Assembly (NCBI GenBank): GCA_022566435.1
Contig: JADFIX010000249.1
Span: 1 to 6,430, forward strand
From: Planctomycetota bacterium
Lineage (GTDB): Bacteria > Planctomycetota > Phycisphaerae > UBA1845
DNA length: 6,430 nucleotides
Reading direction: 5' to 3'
The notes beneath the pieces were generated by a model. It was not told where the DNA came from and made no database searches. It saw nothing but the letters and a program-made list of their open reading frames with translations. Shown here piece after piece: positions 1 to 6,228 of the stretch (positions within the stretch are counted from its first letter, which is position 1; every line of letters begins with the position of its first letter). The position numbers and the translations under genes are program-made.

Positions 1-1
1 C

Positions 2-649
2 TCGCCGCACGACGTCTTGAAGAATCGATACATCTCGATCGATCCGCGAGGCGTGTTTGGCGTCAACGAGGGTAAGAACCTCGACATCCGACTGACGCTT
101 TCGACCACCCTGGTCGACGGCGTGACGGCCGTCGATTCGCAGTGGTGGGCGAATGCGCCCGATGCGGATTGCATCGCCGTCGTCGGTTCGACTCCACCCG
201 CGGTGCCGCCGAATTGGGATGCCTGTCCGACGCTTCACCTGACCGGTTGCCCGATCATCCCGACGTCGACCTACGACATCGTCGTCGTGGACGGAAGCAC
301 GGAGTCCGATCCACCGCTAGCAGCCGCCACCCAGGCCAAGCCGGGTGATAAATGGCACGGCGACTGCGTGGGTAACTTCACCGGGCCCACGGGCGTTCCG
401 CCGAATGTATGGACGGCGCCCAACGGGACGACGAACGCGGACGACTTCCTGGCGGCCATCAAGACGTTCCAGGACCCCAACGCCGTTAACGCGACCCATG
501 TGTCCGTGACGGATATGGAACCGAACCTGAACGGAACCCAGATAAATCTGCTCGTCAATATCAATGACGTATTCTCGATTATCAGGGGTTTCCAGGGCTT
601 CGCGTACAACGAAGGTCAAGGCGGTCCCGATTTGACGCAGTGTCCGTAG
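2..649 (+). CDS. C-terminal part of a large secreted planctomycete-type protein with a dockerin-like tail (5'-partial)
   Basis: The reading frame is open to the left edge, so the gene starts outside the window; the TTG at 17 is probably internal. The visible 215 residues begin with a KNRYISIDP segment and a beta-strand-like stretch (about 60-180). A cysteine-containing part follows (DADC, DACP, TGCP) and ends in a TYDIVVVDG strand. The tail starts at WHGDC (about 352-366) and carries two loop-helix units: PNGTTNADDFLAAIKTF (about 418-470) and NGTQINLLVNINDVFSIIRGF (about 530-594). Asn/Asp-rich loops followed by an amphipathic helix resemble dockerin or EF-hand-like calcium repeats. From memory, this NRYIS-to-tail layout ends many long extracellular proteins of Phycisphaerae and other Planctomycetota. 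Location outside the cytoplasm and calcium binding are inferred; the catalytic or adhesive part lies outside the window and no specific function can be given. The gene converges on fabI. Confidence 0.75.
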   Translation, partial: SPHDVLKNRYISIDPRGVFGVNEGKNLDIRLTLSTTLVDGVTAVDSQWWANAPDADCIAVVGSTPPAVPPNWDACPTLHLTGCPIIPTSTYDIVVVDGSTESDPPLAAATQAKPGDKWHGDCVGNFTGPTGVPPNVWTAPNGTTNADDFLAAIKTFQDPNAVNATHVSVTDMEPNLNGTQINLLVNINDVFSIIRGFQGFAYNEGQGGPDLTQCP

Positions 650-699
650 ATCGTGGGATCGTATTAGTGTATCGCCAACCTCAACTATGCGGGTTGACG

Positions 700-732
700 A
701 AGAGGCGGGTCGCTCACGCTCGCCGTACTGAA
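700..732. repeat. 33-bp dispersed repeat, copy 1
   Basis: This 33-base block, starting AAGAGGCGGGTCGC and ending CGCCGTACTGAA, is identical to the block at 1727-1759 and in the same orientation. The flanking bases differ on both sides. It lies in the convergent gap between the secreted-protein gene and fabI. It contains two close CGCTC words but no strong hairpin. A perfect 33-base match about 1 kb apart is far beyond chance, so it is a dispersed element of some kind; its role is unknown. Confidence 0.9.
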
Positions 733-796
733 GGCCCTCGACCGTTATTAGGGGGCGGCCCGCCGGCAAACCTGCAGAATCAATCTTGGCGGTACA

Positions 797-1576
797 CTAT
801 AGCCCTACGATGTTGTACCCCGCATCGACGAAGTGATTCTCGCCAGTGACGCCGGTCGAGAGGTCGCTGACCAAATAGACCGCCGTCTTGCCGACCTCGC
901 CCGCATCAATATTGCGGCGAAGAGGCGCCTTGCGGGCGACCCAGTCGAAGATCTCGTCGATTCCCCCGACGGCCATGGACGAGAGCGTACGCAAGGGACC
1001 GGCGCTGATCGAATTGACCCGAATGCCGAACTCGCCAAGTTCGAGCGAAAGATAGCGCGTGCATGCTTCCAGTGCCGCTTTCGCCACGCCCATGACGTTG
1101 TAACCGGGTACCGCCTTTTGCGAACCGTAATAGCTCATGGCCAGAATCGAACCGCCCTTCGGCATCATATCTTTCGCTCGTTGTGCGATGGCCACCAACG
1201 AATAGGCGGAAATGTCCAACGCCTGCGCGAAGACATCCCGCGGGGTATGCACGAACTTGCCGGGCTTTAAGAATGCCCGATCGGCGTATGCCAAAGAGTG
1301 AACGACAAAGTCGATAGAATCAAACCGAGCACGGACCTGCTCGAACGCGCGATCGATATCCTCGTCCGACGAAACGTCACAAGGCAACAACCAGGGGTCC
1401 GTGATCGCGATGCCTTCGAGGGCCTTTCGGGCGCGGCGCTCGTTTTTCTCGCCAGGAAGGCAGGGATAGCCGCATTCGGCCCCCTCCGCGCGGAAACTTT
1501 CGGCCACGTAACACGCGATGCTGCGATCGTTGGCAATGCCGAAGATAAGCCCTCGGCGCCCTTCAAGTAATCCCAT
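797..1576 (-). CDS. fabI: Enoyl-[acyl-carrier-protein] reductase (NADH)
   Basis: FabI catalyses the last step of each elongation cycle of type II fatty acid synthesis in the cytoplasm, reducing trans-2-enoyl-ACP with NAD(P)H. The 259-residue product is close to E. coli FabI (262). The N-terminal cofactor loop is GIANDRSIA (residues 13-21), the divergent form of the Rossmann glycine motif typical of FabI. The active site fits the FabI pattern Y-x6-Y-x6-K: Tyr149 in MSYYG, Tyr159 in PGYNVMG and Lys166. SAGPLRTL (residues 191-198) and the C-terminal GENHFVDAGYNI are also family hallmarks. I chose the ATG at 1576 because the family N terminus starts there and GAGAGAGG (1584-1591) precedes it by 7 bases. 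The frame stays open upstream to 1825, but that stretch includes the dispersed repeat and does not look like protein. FabI is the triclosan-type target; the YYG residues suggest no obvious loss of the site. Confidence 0.96.
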   Translation of the reverse strand: MGLLEGRRGLIFGIANDRSIACYVAESFRAEGAECGYPCLPGEKNERRARKALEGIAITDPWLLPCDVSSDEDIDRAFEQVRARFDSIDFVVHSLAYADRAFLKPGKFVHTPRDVFAQALDISAYSLVAIAQRAKDMMPKGGSILAMSYYGSQKAVPGYNVMGVAKAALEACTRYLSLELGEFGIRVNSISAGPLRTLSSMAVGGIDEIFDWVARKAPLRRNIDAGEVGKTAVYLVSDLSTGVTGENHFVDAGYNIVGL

Positions 1577-1846
1577 TCTACGACCTCTCTCGATTCTGAT
1601 TCCATCTTCGTAACAATCGGCTGTCCGGGTGGCACACATCCCGATTTGCGCGGAATCTCCAAGATACCGGTGACGGTGCGTTTGTATTCTGGCGGGGCCG
1701 GGCTGTTTGAGCAAGTGAGATGCCGCAAGAGGCGGGTCGCTCACGCTCGCCGTACTGAACGCAACCGAGTAGGGCGCGTGAAGGGCGACCGGATAGGGAA
1801 CGTAAAGGCGACGCTTCCTGAGCATTAGTACCGTAACCGTGGTACA
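1577..1846. other. Gap between uppS and fabI holding the second repeat copy
   Basis: No convincing gene is visible in these 270 bases, although several short frames happen to be open. The region contains the fabI ribosome binding site (1584-1591) and the second 33-bp repeat (1727-1759). Just after the uppS stop is a short inverted repeat, GTACC (1828-1832) with GGTAC (1841-1845), around an 8-base loop. It has no T-run, so I do not call it a terminator. No promoter with good -35 and -10 boxes was recognised for fabI, so read-through from purA-uppS or an unrecognised promoter are both possible. Confidence 0.6.
1727..1759. repeat. 33-bp dispersed repeat, copy 2
   Basis: This block is identical over 33 bases to 700-732, in direct orientation, and lies upstream of fabI on the strand that encodes fabI. 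The similarity stops abruptly at both ends. The two copies bracket fabI with part of its upstream region, so recombination between them would delete or duplicate about 1,027 bases containing the whole gene. Confidence 0.9.
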
Positions 1847-2629
1847 CTAGTCGTTCGTCTCACCGGCCGAAGTGGTCACGGTGCCGAAACGACGTTCTCG
1901 CCCGGCGTAGTCCTTAATTGCGGCGTTCAAATCCTCGACGCCGAAATCCGGCCAAAGCGTCGGGCAGATATGGATTTCCGCGTAGCTGATCTGCCACAGC
2001 AGAAAGTTGCTGACCCGTCGTTCGTTGGCGGTTCGGATGAGGAGATCCGGGTCGGGCAATCCAGCGGTATAGAGTGATTGATCGATCAATTGCTCGTTGA
2101 TGTCGGCGGGATCGAGCCGTCCAGCTTTCACGTCGCAGGCGATCTCACGCACAGCGTCCGTGATTTCTTCGCGCGAACCGTAGTTGAGTGCCAGGCAGAG
2201 TGTCAGGCCGGTATTCCCGCGGCTCTCTCGGATGGTCTGAACCATCTCCTCGACCACCGATTCGGGAAGCCCTTCGCGTCGCCCAATGTGCCGGAAGCGG
2301 ACGTTGTTGGCCATGATGGTTTCGCGTTCGGCGATCATGTACTTCACGTACAGACTCATCAGGAAATCCACTTCGTGTTGGGGGCGCTTCCAGTTTTCCG
2401 TACTGAAGCTGTAGAGTGTGAGCGTTTCGATACCGAGTTGCGCGCAGTGGGTCACGATGGTGCGGACGGTCTTGGCACCCTGTTCATGTCCGAAGATACG
2501 GGCTTGCTCGCGTTTCGCCGCCCATCGACCGTTCCCGTCCATAATAATGGCGATGTGCCGCGGTAGCTGTTCGCTTTTCAGACCCAGAACTTGCTCGGGA
2601 TCAAGAGTCGGCTTATCCATGAGTGGCAC
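1847..2629 (-). CDS. uppS: Undecaprenyl diphosphate synthase (cis-prenyltransferase)
   Basis: The enzyme adds isopentenyl diphosphate units in cis to farnesyl diphosphate to make the C55 lipid carrier for peptidoglycan and other envelope polymers; it acts at the cytoplasmic face of the membrane. At 260 residues it matches the family (E. coli 253). Family motifs in order are HIAIIMDGNGRWA (25-37) with catalytic Asp31, FSTENW (75-80), LNYGSREEI (148-156) and LLIRT...RRVSNFLLWQ (197-213), ending in YAE with Glu218 and the ERRFG tail. Arg199, Arg205 and Ser207 match the diphosphate-binding residues of E. coli (Arg194, Arg200, Ser202). The usual SGE/GGE loop reads ANE here (201-203). The likely start is GTG at 2629, overlapping the purA stop as TAGTG; an ATG at 2620 would give 257 residues. 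No Shine-Dalgarno sequence is visible for either, so translational coupling to purA is likely. Confidence 0.96.
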   Translation of the reverse strand: MPLMDKPTLDPEQVLGLKSEQLPRHIAIIMDGNGRWAAKREQARIFGHEQGAKTVRTIVTHCAQLGIETLTLYSFSTENWKRPQHEVDFLMSLYVKYMIAERETIMANNVRFRHIGRREGLPESVVEEMVQTIRESRGNTGLTLCLALNYGSREEITDAVREIACDVKAGRLDPADINEQLIDQSLYTAGLPDPDLLIRTANERRVSNFLLWQISYAEIHICPTLWPDFGVEDLNAAIKDYAGRERRFGTVTTSAGETND

Positions 2630-3972
2630 TATACGGTCGACGTTTCGGGGACCGGAAGGACGTTGCGCAGCGGATCGCGCACGAGAGTTTGTGAACGGTC
2701 GGGACCCACGCCGATAATGGACACGGGAACGCCGACCACGGATTCAATTCGCTGAACATAAGCCCTGGCGCTTTCGGGCAGGGCGTCGAAGGATCGGATC
2801 GACCGCAGGTCCCCGTTCCAACCGGGAAGCATCTCCACGATCGGTTCGGCCTGTTCCAGCAGACTCGTGCAAGCGGGAAACGATTGCACCGTCTGATTGC
2901 CGATACGGTAGGCGGTGCATAGACCGACCTCCGCGAAACCGCTTAGCGTATCGAGGTGCATCAGCGCCACATGCGTCGCGTCGCTGACCTGGGCGGCATA
3001 GCGAATCGATACCGCGTCGAACCAACCGCACCGTCGGGGTCGCCCGGTCGTCGTACCGTATTCATGACCGGCCTCTCGAATGCGGTCGCCGGTCTCGTCC
3101 GCCAGTTCCGAGACAAACGGTCCGGCGCCGACTCGGGTGGAATATGCCTTGACGACACCGATTCGATGTTTCAACACCGACGCGGGCACGCCCGCACCGG
3201 CCCCGATCCCGTGTGGGCCGGTCGAGCTGGAAGTGACGTACGGATACGTCCCATGGTCGATGTCCAACAGAAGCCCGTTTGCACCCTCGAAAAGAATCTG
3301 TTGATCCGATTGGATGGCACCGTGCAGTAGTTCGGTCGTGTCGGTAATCAAGTCGCTTAAGCGGGTTCGTCCCACGTCGATATCCGCGAGGACGGCGTCC
3401 GCGTCGAGACCGTCGTCATCACCATACAAGGCCTGAAAAGACGCCTTCTTCGCCGCGACGATCCGTCGTATGCGACCGGATAAATCGTCATCATGCAGCA
3501 AATCAATAAAGCGAACGGCCGTCGTCCGTTTCATCTTGTCCGCGTAGCATGGACCGATGCCGCGAGCCGTGGTGCCGATCCGACTACCGCTGCCGGACGC
3601 CTGTTCGCTGAGTCGGTCTTCAATCTTATGGTAGGCCATGACCAGGTGGGCGCGTTCGCTGATTTTGAGTTTCTTTTCGACGTTGATTCCGCGCGACGCC
3701 AATTCGTCAATCTCTTCGATTAACCCGAGCGGATCGACGACCACGCCGGGGCCGATGACACCGACCGTATGTTCATGCAAGACACCTGCCGGTAGCAAAT
3801 GAAGGGCGTATTTTTCGTTGTCGACGCAGACGGTATGCCCGGCATTGGCACCGCCGTTGAATCGGACGACGAGGCCGAAGTGCGACGATAGTAGGTCGAC
3901 AATCTTACCCTTGCCCTCATCGCCCCAACTCAGGCCGAAGACGCAGGTGTTTCCGATCTGGCCACCACTCAT
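2629..3972 (-). CDS. purA: Adenylosuccinate synthase
   Basis: PurA joins IMP and aspartate using GTP to form adenylosuccinate, the first committed step to AMP, in the cytoplasm. The 447-residue product fits the family (E. coli 432). Motifs in order are GLSWGDEGKGK (13-23) with catalytic Asp18, GGANAGHT (40-47) with catalytic His46, IGTTARGIGPCYADK (132-146), FEGANG (228-233), DIDHGTYPYVTSS (237-249), TTGRPRRCGWFDA (308-320) and GVGPDRSQT (421-429). Two usual Gln residues are replaced: GxQWGDEG reads GLSWGDEG, and FEGAQG reads FEGANG; the rest of the active site is intact. The ATG at 3972 is preferred because the conserved protein starts just after it and GAGGGA (3983-3988) lies 10 bases upstream. 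The open frame continues to 4050, but that part includes a terminator-like hairpin. It is the first gene of an apparent purA-uppS operon and is divergent from glnA. Confidence 0.97.
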   Translation of the reverse strand: MSGGQIGNTCVFGLSWGDEGKGKIVDLLSSHFGLVVRFNGGANAGHTVCVDNEKYALHLLPAGVLHEHTVGVIGPGVVVDPLGLIEEIDELASRGINVEKKLKISERAHLVMAYHKIEDRLSEQASGSGSRIGTTARGIGPCYADKMKRTTAVRFIDLLHDDDLSGRIRRIVAAKKASFQALYGDDDGLDADAVLADIDVGRTRLSDLITDTTELLHGAIQSDQQILFEGANGLLLDIDHGTYPYVTSSSTGPHGIGAGAGVPASVLKHRIGVVKAYSTRVGAGPFVSELADETGDRIREAGHEYGTTTGRPRRCGWFDAVSIRYAAQVSDATHVALMHLDTLSGFAEVGLCTAYRIGNQTVQSFPACTSLLEQAEPIVEMLPGWNGDLRSIRSFDALPESARAYVQRIESVVGVPVSIIGVGPDRSQTLVRDPLRNVLPVPETSTV

Positions 3973-4011
3973 ATTCGCACGTTCCCTCGCCAAGAACCGA
4001 GAGGGCATCGC

Positions 4012-4036
4012 AAAAAAATGGGGGCCTTTCAGCCCC
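4012..4036 (-). terminator. Terminator-like hairpin in the purA leader (possible attenuator)
   Basis: On the minus strand, GGGGC (4036-4032) pairs with GCCCC (4025-4021) around a 6-base loop. Two bases later comes a run of seven T's (4018-4012). This is the form of an intrinsic terminator read leftward. It lies about 40 bases upstream of the purA start and downstream of the best purA promoter candidate. No minus-strand gene lies upstream of it in this window, so an end-of-operon role is not obvious. It could act as a leader attenuator or terminate antisense transcripts coming from the glnA side. The stem is only 5 bp, so its strength is uncertain. Confidence 0.5.
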
Positions 4037-4063
4037 GAATCCGACAACAACGCCCTTTAGGGT

Positions 4064-4092
4064 ACGCTAACCAGCTGGCGCGGTTCTGTCAA
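4064..4092 (-). promoter_or_regulatory. Candidate sigma-70-type promoter for purA-uppS
   Basis: On the minus strand a perfect TTGACA (4092-4087) is followed after 17 bases by TAGCGT (4069-4064), which matches the -10 consensus only at its T, A and final T. Transcription would start near 4057, leaving a leader of roughly 85 bases that contains the hairpin at 4012-4036. The -35 box and spacing are convincing; the -10 box is weak. Confidence 0.4.
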
Positions 4093-4123
4093 CGATCGAC
4101 AAAGCTGGCATCATTTCACAGTT

Positions 4124-4193
4124 TATAATAAGATCGACCAAAATTAGTATAATTTCGGCTTATTTTAGTTGACCTAGCTTGCGATCTATTATA
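4124..4193. repeat. Long imperfect inverted repeat in the AT-rich glnA-purA control region
   Basis: TATAATA (4124-4130) pairs with TATTATA (4187-4193), and GATCG (4132-4136) with CGATC (4182-4186), with one bulged A. Further in, ACCAAAATTAG (4137-4147) pairs with CTTATTTTAGT (4159-4169) at 9 of 11 positions. An unpaired 12-base stretch (4170-4181) interrupts the right arm and an 11-base centre (4148-4158) holds TATAATTTCGG. The region also supplies -10-like words for glnA: TATAAT at 4124 and 4148, and TATAAA at 4190 with TTGACC at 4169 but only 15 bases between. It may combine a glnA promoter with a regulator site. Part of the match could be due to high AT content. Confidence 0.45.
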
Positions 4194-4256
4194 AAAGAAC
4201 AATGAGTTGTGAATAAACTGATTCAGCCGTAATGGCAGGATGAGGAGTGAAAGGCC

Positions 4257-5699
4257 ATGGAAAGAAACCACCTACGGACGTTTCTCGAAATCCCTTACGA
4301 GGAGCTCGAGGAGCTCAATCTCGAGGCGAAACGCGAGCGAATCGAGCGGGTCGATCCCGGAAACATCGAGGAAAAACGGCGCAAGTATCTGACCGACGAA
4401 AAACGGATCAAGGCCGTCACCATTTGCTTTTCTGACCTGGAAGGCCGCTTCCACATGCTCGATTACGACAAGAAGTTTCTTCTCCACTCTGCGAAAAACC
4501 TCACTTTCGACGGCTCGTCGATTCGCGGGTTCGCCGAGATCAGTGAGTCCGACCTGAAGCTCTCGATCGACTGGCCGGCATTTTACTGGCTGCCGGCGGA
4601 CATCTTCGGGCCCGGCAAGATCGTCGTTTTCGGTGAGGTCAGTGAGCAAGATGGCGCGCCGTACGCCGCCGACTTTCGATCCAAACTCCACCGATACACG
4701 GACGAGATGTACCGTGCCGACGGGACTGTCATGCATGTGGCACCCGAGATCGAAGGGTTCCTTTTCAAGGGCCTGGATGCGGAGCGCACCTATCATGAAA
4801 CGGGGGAGTTCGAATACATCTCCACCGGCGGCTACTACCATTCATTGCCGCAGGACCCGTTGCGTCAGTTCATCGATCGGGCCGCGGAGGCCCAGCGGGC
4901 CATGGGCTTTTTGAACGAAAAGGATCATCCCGAGGTCGCGCCCTCGCAGTTCGAGATGAACTTCGGTTTTTCCGAGGCCATGGTCGCCGCCGATCAGATT
5001 CAGCTCTACAAGCTGATTTGCCGTCAGGTGGCCAGCGGGTTCGGGCTGACGGCTTGTTTCCTGCCCAAGCCGGTGGCCGGGGTGAACGGCAACGGCATGC
5101 ACTGCAACATGTCGCTCAATCGCAAAGGCAAGAACCTGTTCTACGACCCGGACGGGGAGAGCAAACTTTCTGAGTTCGGTTGGAAATTCGTCGACCGGGT
5201 TCTCAACAGCGCCGTGGATTTTTGCCTGGTGATGAACCCCAGCGTGAATGCTTATCGCCGCCTGGACCCGAACTTCGAGGCCCCGAACCAGATCAAGGCG
5301 TCGGCCGTCAATCGGGCGTCCATGGTGCGGATACCGTTGGGCAACGAGCGAACGTCGCGTATCGAGTTTCGCTCCGTCTCGCCGGACGCAAATCCGTATC
5401 TCTTGCTCTACTCGCTTCTTCGCGCCGGACAGGAGGGCCCGCTACCCGACCCGGCCGACGCGGAGGGCAAGCGTGCTCGCACGCGGTTTTTGCCGGACAA
5501 CATTTATGACGCGATTCGCCTTTTCAAGTCCAGCCGTCTGGCGGCGGAAGTTTTGGGCGAGGTGTGTCACGGCAAGTACGTGGAATTGAAGCAGATGTCG
5601 GCCGACCGCTGCCCGAAGGAACTGGGCACCAGAGTCAAACGCGGGGAGGTTATGTTTCATCACGAGGTGACGAATCAGCATTTGTGGAATATGTTTTAG
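4257..5699 (+). CDS. glnA: Glutamine synthetase, type I
   Basis: GlnA makes glutamine from glutamate, ammonium and ATP, the main entry of ammonium at low concentration; type I enzymes are cytoplasmic dodecamers. The product has 480 residues. Landmarks are FDGSSIRGF (84-92) with Asp85, the metal ligands Glu164 and Glu166 in PEIEGFLF, HPEVAPSQFE (224-233) with Glu226 and Glu233, GVNGNGMHCNMS (275-286) with His282, NPSVNAYRRL (327-336), and RIEFR (368-372) before DANPYL. An N-terminal extension of about 45 charged, probably helical residues precedes the usual beta-grasp domain. Tyr417 in DNIYDAI sits where E. coli has the adenylylated Tyr397 (NLYDLPPEE), but the downstream LPPEE is missing, so adenylylation control is uncertain. 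The C terminus FHHEVTNQHLWNMF is intact. AGGAG (4243-4247) lies 9 bases before the ATG. The gene is divergent from purA; an IS remnant begins right after the stop and no terminator is visible. Confidence 0.96.
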   Translation: MERNHLRTFLEIPYEELEELNLEAKRERIERVDPGNIEEKRRKYLTDEKRIKAVTICFSDLEGRFHMLDYDKKFLLHSAKNLTFDGSSIRGFAEISESDLKLSIDWPAFYWLPADIFGPGKIVVFGEVSEQDGAPYAADFRSKLHRYTDEMYRADGTVMHVAPEIEGFLFKGLDAERTYHETGEFEYISTGGYYHSLPQDPLRQFIDRAAEAQRAMGFLNEKDHPEVAPSQFEMNFGFSEAMVAADQIQLYKLICRQVASGFGLTACFLPKPVAGVNGNGMHCNMSLNRKGKNLFYDPDGESKLSEFGWKFVDRVLNSAVDFCLVMNPSVNAYRRLDPNFEAPNQIKASAVNRASMVRIPLGNERTSRIEFRSVSPDANPYLLLYSLLRAGQEGPLPDPADAEGKRARTRFLPDNIYDAIRLFKSSRLAAEVLGEVCHGKYVELKQMSADRCPKELGTRVKRGEVMFHHEVTNQHLWNMF

Positions 5700-5709
5700 T
5701 ACTACAGCG

Positions 5710-6228
5710 CCGCTTGGTGATGGGCTATGCCGTTGGCACGAGGGCAACTCTTCGATCTTGACGCCGCTTGCGGCCAGGCGTTTGAGGGTCCGCTTTCGAT
5801 GATACTTCCGCGCCAATCGATTTCGCCGCTGGTGATACGCAATCCGGTCGGACGCCTGACGGTATAAAATGGACCGTGCTCGCTTGGGCAGGCACAGCAC
5901 CGCCAAGCAGACCGAAGCTGCGTCGCGAACCTGTTCCACGGTGAGTTCCTCGTGCTCTGCCTTTTTTTTCTCTGAGCGTTTGGCGCATCCGCGAGCAAAA
6001 CAGATGACTCAACTGGGTGACATACATATGGCGGTGAATTGATCGCCAGCCGCGCACCTCGAAGTGGTCCATCCCGAGTTCGTTTTTGGCTTGACGGAAA
6101 CAGTGCTCGATCGGAAAACGTGAAAACGCCACATGCAACAACCAGGCGAGCTTCTCGATGTCCGAGCCCGCCGCTACATTCGCCACAAAGTATTTCACCT
6201 CATCGTGATCCAATGTCTGGGAAGTCAA
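5710..6228 (-). pseudogene. Broken IS transposase (DDE, IS701/IS4-like), C-terminal part with a frameshift
   Basis: Read leftward, the frame from about 6210 gives DEVKYFVANV, then FSRFPIEHCFRQAK and NELGMDHFEVRGW. R-x3-E-x6-K is the signature around the third catalytic acid of IS4-type DDE transposases; Glu is encoded at 6108-6106, and the usual Tyr before it is Ala. This frame runs into nonsense after LREKK at a run of eight A's (5969-5962 on this strand). Removing one A restores a family-like tail: KAEHEELTVEQVRDA and, further on, IAYHQRRNRLARKYHRKRT (about 5830-5774), then GVKIEELPSC. No stop follows where the family usually ends, and the frame runs on into glnA antisense, so the 3' end is lost near 5700-5740. 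The N-terminal part with the first two catalytic Asp residues is missing; an in-frame TAG lies at 6243-6241. Family placement is from remembered motifs, not a search. Confidence 0.8.
5962..5969. other. Run of eight A/T at the transposase frameshift
   Basis: The plus strand has eight T's (eight A's on the coding minus strand). With seven the transposase frame would be continuous through REKKAEHEELT. The extra base is a decay mutation, a slippage-based frameshift site, or a sequencing or assembly error; the sequence cannot decide between them. Confidence 0.75.

Noticed and set aside
317..769. 150-codon minus-strand frame across the left-edge gene and the repeat
   Set aside because: It is antisense to a frame with family-like features, and part of it is the repeat (GERERP translation), so it is not credible as a gene.
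1577..1825. In-frame upstream extension of fabI by 83 codons
   Set aside because: The extension reads through the 33-bp repeat, has no family similarity, and the ATG at 1576 has a good ribosome site and matches the FabI N terminus.
1826..1846. Inverted repeat GTACC/GGTAC after uppS as a terminator
   Set aside because: The stem is only five pairs with an 8-base loop and no T-run.
2078..2566. 162-codon open frame on the plus strand inside uppS
   Set aside because: It is an antisense shadow of uppS, whose motifs are clear.
3973..4050. In-frame upstream extension of purA by 26 codons
   Set aside because: It covers the terminator-like hairpin and T-run; the ATG at 3972 has a ribosome site and fits the conserved N terminus.
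4106..4120. Possible sigma-54 promoter (TGGCAT...TTCACA) before glnA
   Set aside because: The GG element lacks a GC at the required spacing; CA is found there instead.
4272..4841. 189-codon open frame antisense to glnA
   Set aside because: It mirrors the strongly supported glnA and has no recognisable protein features of its own.
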